A stretch of DNA of 64,000 nucleotides, from NCBI GenBank assembly GCA_963667195.1, contig OY762962.1:1674001-1738000 (forward strand). The letters run 5' to 3'. Made by a program: the position numbers and the translations under genes. Position 1 is the first letter of the stretch. Each line of letters starts with the position of its first letter. Under the pieces are notes generated by a model. That model was given only the letters and a program-made list of their open reading frames with translations, did no database searches and was not told the origin of the DNA. The DNA is from UBA7703 sp963667195. Its GTDB lineage: Bacteria; Bacillota; Clostridia; Christensenellales; CAG-138. This document shows positions 17,601-26,049 of the stretch, in pieces.

Positions 17601-18392
17601 CATGAGCGTCACAGGCTTCTGGATGCCGAGGCGTTCGCGCAGGAAAAGGTAGGTTTCATACGTTTTTTGCGCACGGGAATCCAAAAACTCCACCGCGTCC
17701 AGTGCGGTGAGAAACGTCGTGTGGCGGCAGTGATCCGACCAATAAGTGTCGAGCAGTTTCAGCTCGGTCAGCGTGGGATCGCGCCGCTCCTGCCGGAAAT
17801 ACGCTTGGCAGCAGAGGAGGTCGTCCTGATCCATCGCAAGCCCGTATTCCGCGATGAGGCAGGCTAGCTCCGTTTCGCTTCTGTCGCGAAATCCCGTGAG
17901 CACGGGAATCCGTTCCGGCGCTTCCGCTTGTAATGCGAGCGATTCCGGCTTGGTCAGCGCGGCTTCGCGCGCCTCGACGGGGTTGATGATATAGCGCTTG
18001 ATGGAGTTTAACTCCGTTTCGCATATTGTTCCAAAGAGCAGAAAAACGCGTGCGGTACGCACAACGGGCGCATCTTTTTGAGAAAGCAGCGCGATGCACT
18101 GCGCACAGGCCTCCGCCCGTTGGTCAAACTGCCCGGGAAGATACTCCACCGCGAACACCGCGTCCGCGTCCTGCGGAACCTCGTCGTAGGTGAGGTCGGT
18201 CTGCGGCTCGGCAAACACCGTGTAGCGGCAAGACGAAAAGAGGGCGTGATCCACTCCCTCCACGTCGTAGCGGTTTAGTATTCTCAGCCCGGTCACGCCG
18301 GAAAAGCCGAGTACGTTGCGAATATCCGCGAGCGCCGCATGCGCTTCCTGCGCGAACGCGGGCTGTTTTTCCACATAGATGCGTTCAACCAT
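14697..18392 (-). CDS. purL: phosphoribosylformylglycinamidine synthase (single-chain)
   Basis: A 1231-residue large-type FGAM synthase: ATP- and glutamine-dependent conversion of FGAR to FGAM in purine synthesis. It contains PurS-like, two PurM-like and C-terminal glutamine amidotransferase parts in one chain, so purS and purQ are not needed. The amidotransferase domain shows VFPGTNCEYESA, the nucleophile in LGICNGFQAL (near residue 1070) and SHGEGRF (near 1140). The start at ATG 18392 (MVERIYVEK) is chosen because GGGAGAA precedes it; a longer frame upstream lies within purD. It is the last gene of the operon, 4 bases after purD. Confidence 0.95.
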   Translation of the reverse strand: MVERIYVEKQPAFAQEAHAALADIRNVLGFSGVTGLRILNRYDVEGVDHALFSSCRYTVFAEPQTDLTYDEVPQDADAVFAVEYLPGQFDQRAEACAQCIALLSQKDAPVVRTARVFLLFGTICETELNSIKRYIINPVEAREAALTKPESLALQAEAPERIPVLTGFRDRSETELACLIAEYGLAMDQDDLLCCQAYFRQERRDPTLTELKLLDTYWSDHCRHTTFLTALDAVEFLDSRAQKTYETYLFLRERLGIQKPVTLMDMATIAAKWLKREGKLPNLDESDEINACTVKTTIAVDGKPQDWLVLFKNETHNHPTEIEPFGGAATCIGGAIRDPLSGRSFVYQAMRLTGAGDPRKPYAETLPGKLPQRKIVTTAAAGYSSYGNQIGLATGLVDEIYHEGFVAKRMEIGAVVGAAPAKNVRREVPSAGDVVLLLGGKTGRDGCGGATGSSKAHSSDSLAQCGAEVQKGNAPEERKLQRLFRNPEAALLIKRCNDFGAGGVSVAIGELADGVAVDLDRVPVKYEGLNGTELAISESQERMAVVVESGDVARFIALAEAENLQATTVARITEEPRLTMDWRGERIVDIQRSFIDSNGAQKHARVHVEPPKAAKSTAEDGDFFARYRALVADPNICSKRGLSERFDSTVGAYTALMPFGGARQLTPAQAMAAKLPLTSGVTDACTLMAWGYDPLISEASPYTGGYAAVVGSLCKLAATGAPLGERYLSFQEYFGKPGRDASRWGKPAAALLGAMQAQLDFNVAAIGGKDSMSGSFEALDVPPTLVSFALAVADASALCSPEFKTAGSRVALLTPELRADGLPESGSMNALLSQIHDLIASKRARAVYALGRGGVAEAVFKMCLGNGLGFCFDEALTQEELFAPRLGAFVVELAQGETLGTTLGETLEESRILWREETIDLRQLEHAYESTLEEIFSTRTSNENTLPEISVFHASERVKPRTRGIARPHFVIPVFPGTNCEYESARAVERAGAVADVFVLQTASSGAIDQSLRAFAAKLDQAQGLFLPGGFSNGDEPDGSGKFITAFLRNPIASGALMRLIDERDGLVLGICNGFQALIKLGLVPYGRIVEPSSAMPTLTFNAIGRHQSRLVRTRVTSDRSPWLMLAGAGNIYSMPVSHGEGRFLCEAELLRDLAESGHIAAQYVDEHGNPTMDVRCNPNGSLAAVEAITSPDGRILGKMGHSERIGAGLYQNVPGDFDMRLFESAVRYFA

Positions 18393-18396
18393 CGAT

Positions 18397-19683
18397 CTAA
18401 TTTTCTCCCTGTTGTGCTGTTGCAATCGCGCGCGCGCCGATGTCTCGGCGATAAAACGCGTGCTCAAAGTGGACGCGTTCCGCTGCGGCATACGCCGCAT
18501 ATCGCGCGGAGCTTGCGTCGCAACCCAGCGCTGTCACACCCAGCACACGCCCGCCGGAGGTCACGAGGCGACCCTGCTCCAGCTTTGTTCCCGCGTGATA
18601 GACAAACACGTTTTCCGCGCGCATGGAGTCGCCCAGCGAAATCTCATATCCCGTTTGGTATTTGCCGGGGTATCCTTCGGACGCCAGCACCACGCAGCAG
18701 GCGGAGCCGCCGCGAAAGCGAACGGGCACCTCGGCGAGCCGGTTTTCTTCGATTGCGAGCATGATTTCGAGTAAATCCGTCTCCAGGAGCGGAAGCACCA
18801 CCTGCGTTTCGGGGTCTCCGAAGCGGCAGTTGTATTCGATCACCTTCGGTCCGTGCGGGGTCAGCATGAGCCCAAAATAGAGGCAGCCGGAGAACGGGCG
18901 GCCTTCCTCACGCATCGCGCGCAGCGTCGGCAAAAAGATCAGCTCCATGCAGCGATACGCCATCTCGACGGAATAAAACGGGTTTGGCGCGAGCGCGCCC
19001 ATGCCGCCGGTATTGAGACCGCGGTCACCGTCCAGTGCGCGCTTGTGATCCAGCGCGGAGATCATCGGAATCAGCGTCGTGCCGTCGGTGAACGCGAGCA
19101 CGCTCACCTCGTTGCCTGTGAGAAATTCCTCGACGACCACGCGGCTGCCGCTGGAACCAAACACGCCTTCCTCCATCATGGAGCGCACGGTTTGGAGCGC
19201 CTCCTCGTGCGTTTGCGCGATGATGACGCCCTTGCCCAGCGCGGGCCCGTCCGCCTTGATGACGACGGGATAGCTTGCGCTCGCGAGGTAGGCATACGCA
19301 TCCTGCGCGCGGTCAAACACCGCGTAATCGGCGGTTGGGATGCCGTATTTGCGCATGAGGTTCTTGGCAAAGCTCTTGCTGCCCTCGATGGCAGCCGCGG
19401 CCTTGCCCGGTCCGAAGCAGCGGATGCCCTCCGCGCGGAGACGGTCGCAAACGCCCGCAATCAGCGGATCGTCGGGCCCGATCACTGCAAAATCGATCTC
19501 GTTTTTACAGGCAAAATCGACGATGCCGTCGATGTCGGTGGCACGAATGGGCACGCATTCCGCGTGCGCCGCCATGCCGCCGTTGCCCGGCAGAGCATAA
19601 AACTTCTCGATACGCGGGTTTTCGCGCAGTTTTTCGAGGATGGCGTGTTCGCGTCCGCCGCCGCCCACGATCATGACTTTCAT
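18397..19683 (-). CDS. purD: phosphoribosylamine-glycine ligase (GAR synthetase)
   Basis: This 428-residue ATP-grasp ligase joins phosphoribosylamine and glycine. It begins with the family start KVMIVGGGGREHAI, has the ADGPALGKGVIIA ATP-grasp strand, and the C-terminal segments YNCRFGDPETQVVLP and SEGYPGKYQTGYEI. Length is normal. It lies 29 bases after the AICAR transformylase and 4 bases before purL in the same operon. Confidence 0.96.
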   Translation of the reverse strand: MKVMIVGGGGREHAILEKLRENPRIEKFYALPGNGGMAAHAECVPIRATDIDGIVDFACKNEIDFAVIGPDDPLIAGVCDRLRAEGIRCFGPGKAAAAIEGSKSFAKNLMRKYGIPTADYAVFDRAQDAYAYLASASYPVVIKADGPALGKGVIIAQTHEEALQTVRSMMEEGVFGSSGSRVVVEEFLTGNEVSVLAFTDGTTLIPMISALDHKRALDGDRGLNTGGMGALAPNPFYSVEMAYRCMELIFLPTLRAMREEGRPFSGCLYFGLMLTPHGPKVIEYNCRFGDPETQVVLPLLETDLLEIMLAIEENRLAEVPVRFRGGSACCVVLASEGYPGKYQTGYEISLGDSMRAENVFVYHAGTKLEQGRLVTSGGRVLGVTALGCDASSARYAAYAAAERVHFEHAFYRRDIGARAIATAQQGEN

Positions 19684-19712
19684 CCGATTCTCCTCAGCAA
19701 TTCAATGCGAAC

Positions 19713-20894
19713 TTAGTGGTGGAACAGCCGCATGCCGGTAAAGAACATCGCAATCCCGTAGCGATCGCAACACGCGATCACGTCCGCGTCCCGCACGGAG
19801 CCGCCGGGCTGCGCGATGTAGCTGACCCCGCTTTTGTGCGCGCGCTCGATGTTGTCGTCAAACGGAAAGAACGCGTCGCTGCCGAGCGAAACACCCGAAA
19901 GCGAGGCAAGATGCGCCGCGCGCTGCTCCTGCGTCATTGGCACAGGCTTTTCCGAAAAATACGCTTCCCAGCCGGCTTCGCCGCAGGCGGGCCCGCCGTG
20001 AGAGCCGATGTATTGGTCGATCAGGTTGTCGCGATCCGGCCGCTTGATCTCCGGCAAGAACGGAAGCGCAAGCACCTCCGGGCTTCTGCGCATCCACCAG
20101 ATATCCGCCTTGTCGCCCGCGAGGCGCGTGCAGTGAATCCGGCTCTGCTGACCCGCGCCGACGCCGATGGTCTGCCCGTTTGCCGCGAAGCAGACGCTGT
20201 TGGACTGCGTGTATTTCAGCGTGATGAGGGAAAGCAGCATGTCCCGCTTTGCCGCCTCGCTGACCGATTTTGTCGCGGTTACGGGGTTTTGCAGGAGCGT
20301 TTCGTCGATCACAGCTGTGTTTCTCGGTTGCTCGAAGGTGACTCCGAACACCTGCTTTGTCTCCATGCCCTCCGGCGCGTAGTCCGGGTCGATTTTCACC
20401 ACGGCGTAGCTGCCATTTCGCTTTGTTTTGAGGATCGCGAGCGCTTCCGGCGTATAGCCGGGAGCTACGATCCCGTCCGACACCTCGCGCTTGAGGATGC
20501 GCGCCGTGGTCTCGTCGCAGACGTCGCTCAGCGCGATAAAGTCGCCAAAGGACGACATGCGGTCGGTGCCTCTCGCGCGCGCATAGGCGCAGGCAACGGG
20601 GGAATCGTTGATGCCGTCAAGGTCGTCCACCGCGCAGGCGCGAAGCTCCGTTTCACTCAGCGGAAGCCCTACTGCGGCGCCCGCGGGGCTGACGTGCTTA
20701 AACGACGTCGCAGCGGAAAGTCCAAGCGACGATTTGAGTTCCTTCACAAGCTGCCAAGCGTTGAGCGCGTCTAGAAAGTTGATATAACCCGGCGCGCCGT
20801 TGAGCACCTCGATGGGCAACTCTCCCGCCTCGGTATAGATGCGCGCGGGCTTTTGATGCGGGTTGCAACCGTATTTTAAGATGAGTTCCTTCAT
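19713..20894 (-). CDS. purH: stand-alone AICAR formyltransferase (PurH C-terminal domain type)
   Basis: A 393-residue enzyme with only the AICAR transformylase half of PurH: formyl transfer from 10-formyl-THF to AICAR. It starts at KYGCNPHQKPA, the beginning of that domain in bifunctional PurH, and carries FKHVSPAGAAVG, TNSVCFAANGQTIGVGAGQQSR-type residues near 235-255, and the ending SVRDADVIACCDRYGIAMFFTGMRLFHH region. The N-terminal IMP cyclohydrolase domain is absent; that activity is supplied by the PurO domain fused to PurN just upstream. The ATG overlaps the preceding stop by 4 bases. Confidence 0.93.
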   Translation of the reverse strand: MKELILKYGCNPHQKPARIYTEAGELPIEVLNGAPGYINFLDALNAWQLVKELKSSLGLSAATSFKHVSPAGAAVGLPLSETELRACAVDDLDGINDSPVACAYARARGTDRMSSFGDFIALSDVCDETTARILKREVSDGIVAPGYTPEALAILKTKRNGSYAVVKIDPDYAPEGMETKQVFGVTFEQPRNTAVIDETLLQNPVTATKSVSEAAKRDMLLSLITLKYTQSNSVCFAANGQTIGVGAGQQSRIHCTRLAGDKADIWWMRRSPEVLALPFLPEIKRPDRDNLIDQYIGSHGGPACGEAGWEAYFSEKPVPMTQEQRAAHLASLSGVSLGSDAFFPFDDNIERAHKSGVSYIAQPGGSVRDADVIACCDRYGIAMFFTGMRLFHH

Positions 20895-22231
20895 GCCGAT
20901 TCTCCTGTTAACGCAAATTGATTGAAGATTTGATCTTCGTATTCTCCCGTATTAAGATCGGTATACCGCACATAGAGCGAAACCTTGTTCTCCGCGTTTA
21001 GCGCGTGCCAAAGACCTTCCGCAAACGCCGAAAATTCGTTCGGAACCGCTACCGCAACCGGCTCGCCGGAAAAACTCGGCAGCACCGCGCCGTCACCCTG
21101 ATAGGTGTGTATGAAGTGTCCCGTGCCCGCGAGCGGCTCCACGTCAAACGTCTGCCGCAGCGTGGTTTTGCCCTCCGCGTCGCCCGACTTGAGAATTGAG
21201 AGCTTGTAAGCATACTCCGGCGAAAACGTGAGCATTCCGCTGATGCGCGGGGTAAAGTGCGGCGCGTCCGGCTCGAAGGTGCGCGTTGTGAGCGCCGCTT
21301 CGAACGTTTTTCCGTTTGCCAAAGCCGCGCAGATCGTGTCCGTCTGGTCGCCGTTGGTGACCACGACCGCATGTTCCAGTGTGCGCAGAGGCGTATATAG
21401 GATCAAGCTGGTGTCGGCGATCTTGCCGCCGTCCAGCATGTGAATGCCGATGTCGTCGCCGTTTTTCACGAATGCGCGGCTGCGGCTACCCGCGCTGCGC
21501 CCCATGATGAAATACGCCAGCGCGGCCTTTGTTCCGTCCGGCGTGAGCCCGAGCACGATGCCGCGCCCGGGGTAGGGGTTTTGTTGTAGCACTTCAAACA
21601 GATTTTGTTGTTTCATCGGTACTCCTGTTCGCGAAATCAGTTCTGCGCAGAGCTGCTCCACCGCGCGCGGTAATAAGACCCACTCCGCCTGCTCCATCAC
21701 GCGGTGCTGGAGCGTTTCCGGCGTGTCGCTTGCAAACACCGGCACGCGCTGCTGCATCAGGATACGTCCGCCATCCGGCACTTCGTTGACCATGTGCACG
21801 GTGGCACCCGTTTCGCTCTCGCCCGCGGCAAGCACCGCCTCATGTACCTTGATGCCGTAAAAGCCTTTGCCACAGTAGGCGGGAATCAGCGAAGGATGCA
21901 CGTTGACGATGCGATCCGGATAACGCGACACAAACGAGGAGGAGAGGATGTTTAGATACCCCGCGAGCACGATCAGGTCGATGCCGTAGGCGACTAACAC
22001 CTCAAGCAACCGCGCCTCATACGCCTCCTGCGAGGCAAACGACGCGCGCGCGACCGACTCCGTTGCGATCTCCGCGCTCTTTGCGCGTTCCAGCGCGTAG
22101 ATGCCGGGTTTGCTCGCGATAACCAGCGCGAGTTCTCCGCTGTGGATTCTGCCGCAAGCTTGCGCGTCGATGAGCGCCTGGAGATTCGTGCCCCCGCCGG
22201 AGACGAGCATCGCAATCCGGGGCTTTAGCAT
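20891..22231 (-). CDS. purN: GAR formyltransferase (PurN) fused to IMP cyclohydrolase (PurO-type)
   Basis: A single 446-codon frame. Residues 1-205 are PurN: VSGGGTNLQALIDA, VNVHPSLIPAYCGKGFYG, GATVHMVNEVPDGG. Residues 206-446 are an archaeal-type IMP cyclohydrolase (PF07826-like): NPYPGRGIVLGLTPDG, YFIMGRSAGSRSRAF, then VTNGDQTD. The junction is abrupt. An internal ATG at 21616 begins the PurO part and has AGGAG six bases upstream, exactly where a separate purO would start, but no stop separates the two. The product could be one fusion, or purO could also be made from its own site. It overlaps purM by 7 bases and AICARFT by 4. Loss of a stop codon is the simplest origin. Confidence 0.9.
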   Translation of the reverse strand: MLKPRIAMLVSGGGTNLQALIDAQACGRIHSGELALVIASKPGIYALERAKSAEIATESVARASFASQEAYEARLLEVLVAYGIDLIVLAGYLNILSSSFVSRYPDRIVNVHPSLIPAYCGKGFYGIKVHEAVLAAGESETGATVHMVNEVPDGGRILMQQRVPVFASDTPETLQHRVMEQAEWVLLPRAVEQLCAELISRTGVPMKQQNLFEVLQQNPYPGRGIVLGLTPDGTKAALAYFIMGRSAGSRSRAFVKNGDDIGIHMLDGGKIADTSLILYTPLRTLEHAVVVTNGDQTDTICAALANGKTFEAALTTRTFEPDAPHFTPRISGMLTFSPEYAYKLSILKSGDAEGKTTLRQTFDVEPLAGTGHFIHTYQGDGAVLPSFSGEPVAVAVPNEFSAFAEGLWHALNAENKVSLYVRYTDLNTGEYEDQIFNQFALTGESA

Positions 22232-23235
22232 AGCGAAATTCCCTCGTCGCCCGCCGTGACCTCGCCGATGACATACGACGAAACGCCAAAGCCGCGAAGC
22301 AGCGAAATCGCGCGATCCACGTCCGTTTGCGGGAGCGTGATCGTCATGCCGACGCCCATATTGAAGGTGTTGAACATGTGCGCTTCTTCTAGCTCGCCCA
22401 AGGCTTGCAGCAGGCGGAAGATCGGCAGCACGCGAACCGCGTGCTTCTCAATCCGCGCGGTCAAGCCTTTCGGGATGCTGCGCGGGATGTTTTCGATGAA
22501 ACCGCCGCCGGTGATGTGCGCAAGAGAGTGAACCTCAAGCGCGTCAATCAGCGCGAGCACGGGTTTGACGTAGATGTTGGTAGGCGTGAGTAGCTCCTCG
22601 CCGAACGTTTTGCCGAGCTCCGCGCTGTATTCGTGGAGCTTGGTGCGCTCCATCGGAATCAGTTTTCGCACGAGCGAAAACCCGTTGGAGTGCACGCCGG
22701 AGGAGGCGAGCGCGAGAATCGCGTCGCCCGCACGCACACGCGAATTGTCGATCAGTTTTGCGCGATCAACCAAACCCACGCAGAAGCCTGCGAGGTCGTA
22801 TTCCCCGATCGGATAAAACCCAGGCATCTCGGCGGTCTCGCCGCCGATGAGCGCGCAGCCCGCCTGCGTGCAGCCGTTTGCCACGCCCTTGACGATGCTT
22901 GCCGCGACCTCCGGCACGAGCTTGCCGGTCGCGATGTAGTCGAGGAAGAAGAGCGGTCTTGCCCCGTGGCAAACCACGTCGTTGGCGCACATCGCCACGC
23001 AGTCGATGCCGACGGTGTCGTGCTGCTCCAGAGCAAACGCGGCCTTGAGCTTGGTGCCGACGCCGTCCGTGCCGGAGACCAGCACCTGCTCACCCAGCGC
23101 GTACATGCCGCCGAAGGAGCCGAGGGATTGCAGCACGTTTTGATCAAACGTCGCCTCGGCGTAGGCTTTCATGCGGCGCACGGCCTCATAGCCCGCCTCC
23201 ACGCTGACGCCCGCCTCCTGATATGTTACCGGCAT
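22225..23235 (-). CDS. purM: phosphoribosylformylglycinamidine cyclo-ligase (AIR synthetase)
   Basis: This 336-residue enzyme closes the imidazole ring of FGAM with ATP. Diagnostic segments are the opening YQEAGVSVEAGYEAV, VSGTDGVGTKLKAA, VCHGARPLFFLDYIATGKL, IGGETAEMPGFY and HITGGGFIENIPR. Length is typical. It lies 12 bases after purF and overlaps purN by 7 bases. Confidence 0.96.
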   Translation of the reverse strand: MPVTYQEAGVSVEAGYEAVRRMKAYAEATFDQNVLQSLGSFGGMYALGEQVLVSGTDGVGTKLKAAFALEQHDTVGIDCVAMCANDVVCHGARPLFFLDYIATGKLVPEVAASIVKGVANGCTQAGCALIGGETAEMPGFYPIGEYDLAGFCVGLVDRAKLIDNSRVRAGDAILALASSGVHSNGFSLVRKLIPMERTKLHEYSAELGKTFGEELLTPTNIYVKPVLALIDALEVHSLAHITGGGFIENIPRSIPKGLTARIEKHAVRVLPIFRLLQALGELEEAHMFNTFNMGVGMTITLPQTDVDRAISLLRGFGVSSYVIGEVTAGDEGISLC

Positions 23236-23247
23236 AAACTGCCCCCT

Positions 23248-24705
23248 TTAGCGATCTAAAATATGTTTGCCGCCGCGCTGGATGAGCGCGGAGACGTCCT
23301 CCGGATATTTCCCGTTGAAGCATGCCGCGCAGAAATTGCATGCCGCGCACTCCACGGTCTTGTGCAGGTCTTCCATGCTGAGATAGCTCAGCGAATCTGC
23401 GCCGATGAAGCGGCGAATCTCCTCGATGGAGTGATTTGCGCCGATGAGCTGCTCATAGGACGAGGTATCGATGCCGAAGCAGCAGGGGTGCATGACCGGC
23501 GGCGAGCTGATGCGAAGGTGTACCTCTTTTGCGCCCGCGGTCTTGAGCATCTCGACGATGTATTTACTCGTCGTTCCGCGCACGATGGAATCGTCCACAA
23601 GAAGCACCCGCTTTCCGCGCACGTTTCGCTTGAGCGCGCTGAGCTTGAGGGAGACGTCCATCTGCCGCCGATCCTGCGAAGGCTCGATAAACGTGCGCCC
23701 CATGTAGCGGTTTTTCGAGAGCGCGATGATAAACGGAAGCCCAGCCTGCCGCGCGTAGCCCATCGCGGCGGGGAGAGAGGAGTCAGGCACGGCGGAGACG
23801 ACGTCCACATCCGCGGGCGACGAGATGGCGAGGAGTTCCCCCGCGCGCTCGCGCGCCTTATGTACGGAGATGCCGTCGATGTCCGAATCCGGCCGGGCAA
23901 AATAGACGTATTCAAAGATGCACAGCGCGGTGTCCGTGGCCCGCACGGCCTGATGCGACTTGATGCCAGCGCGATCTGCGATGATGATCTCGCCCGGGCG
24001 CACGTCCCGAATGAACTCCACGCCGATGGTGTCAAACGCGCAGGATTCGGAGGCGAACACATACGCGCCGTCCAGACTGCCCAGCGCGAGCGGGCGCATG
24101 CCCTTTGGATCGCGCACGCCGATCACCTGATCCTTAGTTAATAGCACCAGCGCATAGCTGCCCTTGAGGCGCTCCATCGCGTAGGTAATCCCCTCGACGA
24201 GGCCTTTTTTGCTGTGTTTCGCGATCAAAGCCGCGATGATCTCCGAATCGATGGTGGTCTGGAAGGTGACGCCATCCGCCTCCAGCTCCTCGCGGAGCTC
24301 CTTTGCGTTGATGATGTTGCCGTTGTGCGCGAGCGCAAGCGGGCCAAGAGGCGACTCCACCACGAGCGGTTGCGCGTTGACGAGCAGGCTGTCTCCCATC
24401 GTGGAATAGCGCACGTGACCGATGGCAAACGTGCAGCCCTTGAGCGCGCCGAGCCCATCACAAAAGCGCCCGCTGACCAGTCCCATCGCCTTGTGGCAAT
24501 CGATGCGTCCTTTTCGGGAGACCGCGATGCCCGCGCTCTCCTGCCCGCGATGCTGCAGCGCAAACAGGCCGTAATAGGCGGCTTCCGCCGCGTCCAGCCC
24601 GCTGCCGTTTGTGTAGATGCCAAACACGCCGCATTCTTCGCGCATGCAGTCGTCGTCCGGCTTGAGCCGCTCGTATGCCGCGGGCTTTGCCAAAGGAACG
24701 CGCAT
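23248..24705 (-). CDS. purF: amidophosphoribosyltransferase
   Basis: A 485-residue glutamine PRPP amidotransferase, the first committed step of purine synthesis. The N-terminal Ntn nucleophile is C25 in REECGVFGIY, so a propeptide of 24 residues (or 4 if translation starts at M21) must be removed. The PRPP-binding loop is VLLVDDSIVRGTTSKYIV. Cysteines near the C-terminus (VECAACNFCAACF) match the iron-sulfur cluster type of Bacillus. It starts one base after the purC stop. Confidence 0.96.
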   Translation of the reverse strand: MRVPLAKPAAYERLKPDDDCMREECGVFGIYTNGSGLDAAEAAYYGLFALQHRGQESAGIAVSRKGRIDCHKAMGLVSGRFCDGLGALKGCTFAIGHVRYSTMGDSLLVNAQPLVVESPLGPLALAHNGNIINAKELREELEADGVTFQTTIDSEIIAALIAKHSKKGLVEGITYAMERLKGSYALVLLTKDQVIGVRDPKGMRPLALGSLDGAYVFASESCAFDTIGVEFIRDVRPGEIIIADRAGIKSHQAVRATDTALCIFEYVYFARPDSDIDGISVHKARERAGELLAISSPADVDVVSAVPDSSLPAAMGYARQAGLPFIIALSKNRYMGRTFIEPSQDRRQMDVSLKLSALKRNVRGKRVLLVDDSIVRGTTSKYIVEMLKTAGAKEVHLRISSPPVMHPCCFGIDTSSYEQLIGANHSIEEIRRFIGADSLSYLSMEDLHKTVECAACNFCAACFNGKYPEDVSALIQRGGKHILDR

Positions 24706-24706
24706 G

Positions 24707-25414
24707 TTATTCTCCCATCAGGCGGCTGATGATTTCGTGATATGCTTCTTCCACGTCGCCAAGGTCTCTGCGGAAGCGGTCTTTGTCCAGCTTCTTGCCG
24801 GTCGCCTTGTCCCAGAAGCGACAGGTATCCGGCGAAATCTCGTCGGCCAAGATCACCTTGCCGTCAAATCGGCCAAACTCCAGCTTGAAGTCGATGAGCT
24901 CGATGCCGAAGCCGTCGAGGTACGACTTGAGGATGTCGTTGATCTGGAAGGAGTAGTTCTTGACCTGCTCCATCTCCTCGTCGGTGGCGATGTTCAGCGC
25001 GCGGATGTAGTAGGAGTTGATGAAGGGATCGCCGAGTTCGTCGTTTTTATAGCTGTACTCCAAAATCGGGCAGGCGAGGTTGGTTCCCTCCACAACGCCC
25101 ATGCGCTTACTAAAGCTTCCGGCGGCGCGGTTACGGACGATGACCTCGACGGGCAAAATCTCCACGCGGCGCACGGCGGTTTCGCGATCGCTGAGCTGCT
25201 CGACATAATGCGTCGGGATACCGCGGCTCTCCAGCAGGCGGAAGAAGTGGTTACTCACCTTGTTGTTGACCACGCCTTTTCCCGCGATCGTGCCCTTTTT
25301 GAGTCCGTTGAACGCGGTTGCGTCGTCCTTGTAGTCCACGATGACGATCTTGGGATCGTCTGTTGCGTATACCTTCTTCGCCTTGCCTTCGTAAATCTGC
25401 TCCAACTTTTGCAT
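24707..25414 (-). CDS. purC: phosphoribosylaminoimidazole-succinocarboxamide synthase
   Basis: A 235-residue SAICAR synthetase that joins CAIR and aspartate with ATP. It shows the start IYEGKAKKVYATDDP, DDATAFNGLKKGTIAGKG, VRNRAAGSFSKRMGV and LIDFKLEFGR with LADEISPDTCRFWD. An AAGGAGACAGATTCGGT site precedes the ATG. It sits between purE and purF; purF begins one base past its stop. Confidence 0.96.
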   Translation of the reverse strand: MQKLEQIYEGKAKKVYATDDPKIVIVDYKDDATAFNGLKKGTIAGKGVVNNKVSNHFFRLLESRGIPTHYVEQLSDRETAVRRVEILPVEVIVRNRAAGSFSKRMGVVEGTNLACPILEYSYKNDELGDPFINSYYIRALNIATDEEMEQVKNYSFQINDILKSYLDGFGIELIDFKLEFGRFDGKVILADEISPDTCRFWDKATGKKLDKDRFRRDLGDVEEAYHEIISRLMGE

Positions 25415-25474
25415 ACCGAATCTGTCTCCTTTGGATGCTGTTTATTTCAAACTATTAGCAGTCTGATCAAGCGA

Positions 25475-25972
25475 TCAGAGCTGTTCTATCTCTTTTTGAA
25501 CGGCGGCGTCCGCCTCCGTGGACTGTTCCGCGAGCTTTTGCACATAGAGCTTGAGCTTTTGATTCAGCGCTTCTTCTGAGAGCGCGAGGATGCGGATGGC
25601 GAGCAGCGCCGCGTTGACCGCGCCATCGACCGCAACGGTCGCGACGGGAACGCCCTTTGGCATCTGCGCGGTGCTGAGTAGCGCGTCCAAGCCGCCGAAA
25701 TCCTTTCCGCTCACGGGAACGCCAATGACCGGCACGATGCTGTTTGCCGCCATCGCGCCCGCAAGATGTGCGGCCTTGCCCGCAAAGGCGATGATCACGC
25801 CGATCTCCTCGGCCTCCGCGCCCTTTGCAAATGCTGATGCTTCATCCGGCGTACGGTGCGCGGAGAGAACCCGCGCAACATGCGGCACGCCAAACGCCGC
25901 GAGCGTCTTGATTGCTTCCTTTGCCAGCGGCAGATCGGAGGCGCTTCCCATGACAACGGCTGCTTTTTTCAC
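25475..25972 (-). CDS. purE: N5-carboxyaminoimidazole ribonucleotide mutase
   Basis: A 165-residue PurE with the signature VVMGSASDLPLAKEA, VLSAHRTPDEA and the AFAGKAAHLAGAMAA loop of class I enzymes. No purK is next to it, so either purK is elsewhere or the class assignment needs care. The start is GTG at 25972, placed 8 bases after a perfect AGGAGG. It is the first gene of the purine operon, 75 bases after the GntR gene in the same direction. Confidence 0.93.
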   Translation of the reverse strand: MKKAAVVMGSASDLPLAKEAIKTLAAFGVPHVARVLSAHRTPDEASAFAKGAEAEEIGVIIAFAGKAAHLAGAMAANSIVPVIGVPVSGKDFGGLDALLSTAQMPKGVPVATVAVDGAVNAALLAIRILALSEEALNQKLKLYVQKLAEQSTEADAAVQKEIEQL

Positions 25973-26021
25973 CTTGGTATCCTCCTGGTTGGTTTCATGC
26001 TTAAGTTTGCCGGAAAACAGG

Positions 26022-26049
26022 AATAAGCCTGCACATAGGCAGACTTATT
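26022..26049 (-). terminator. hairpin between gntR and purE
   Basis: On the minus strand AATAAGTCTGC and GCAGGCTTATT pair over 11 bp around the loop CTATGT. It overlaps the gntR stop codon. The T-tract is poor (CCTGTTTTCC), so it may be a partial terminator that lets some gntR transcript enter the purine operon. Confidence 0.5.

Noticed and set aside
18393..18500. Upstream in-frame extension of purL by 36 codons
   Set aside because: It lies inside purD and has no ribosome site, while GGGAGAA precedes the ATG at 18392.
25973..26047. Guanine riboswitch or PurBox ahead of the purine operon
   Set aside because: The gap is only 75 bases and holds just a hairpin and the ribosome site of purE.
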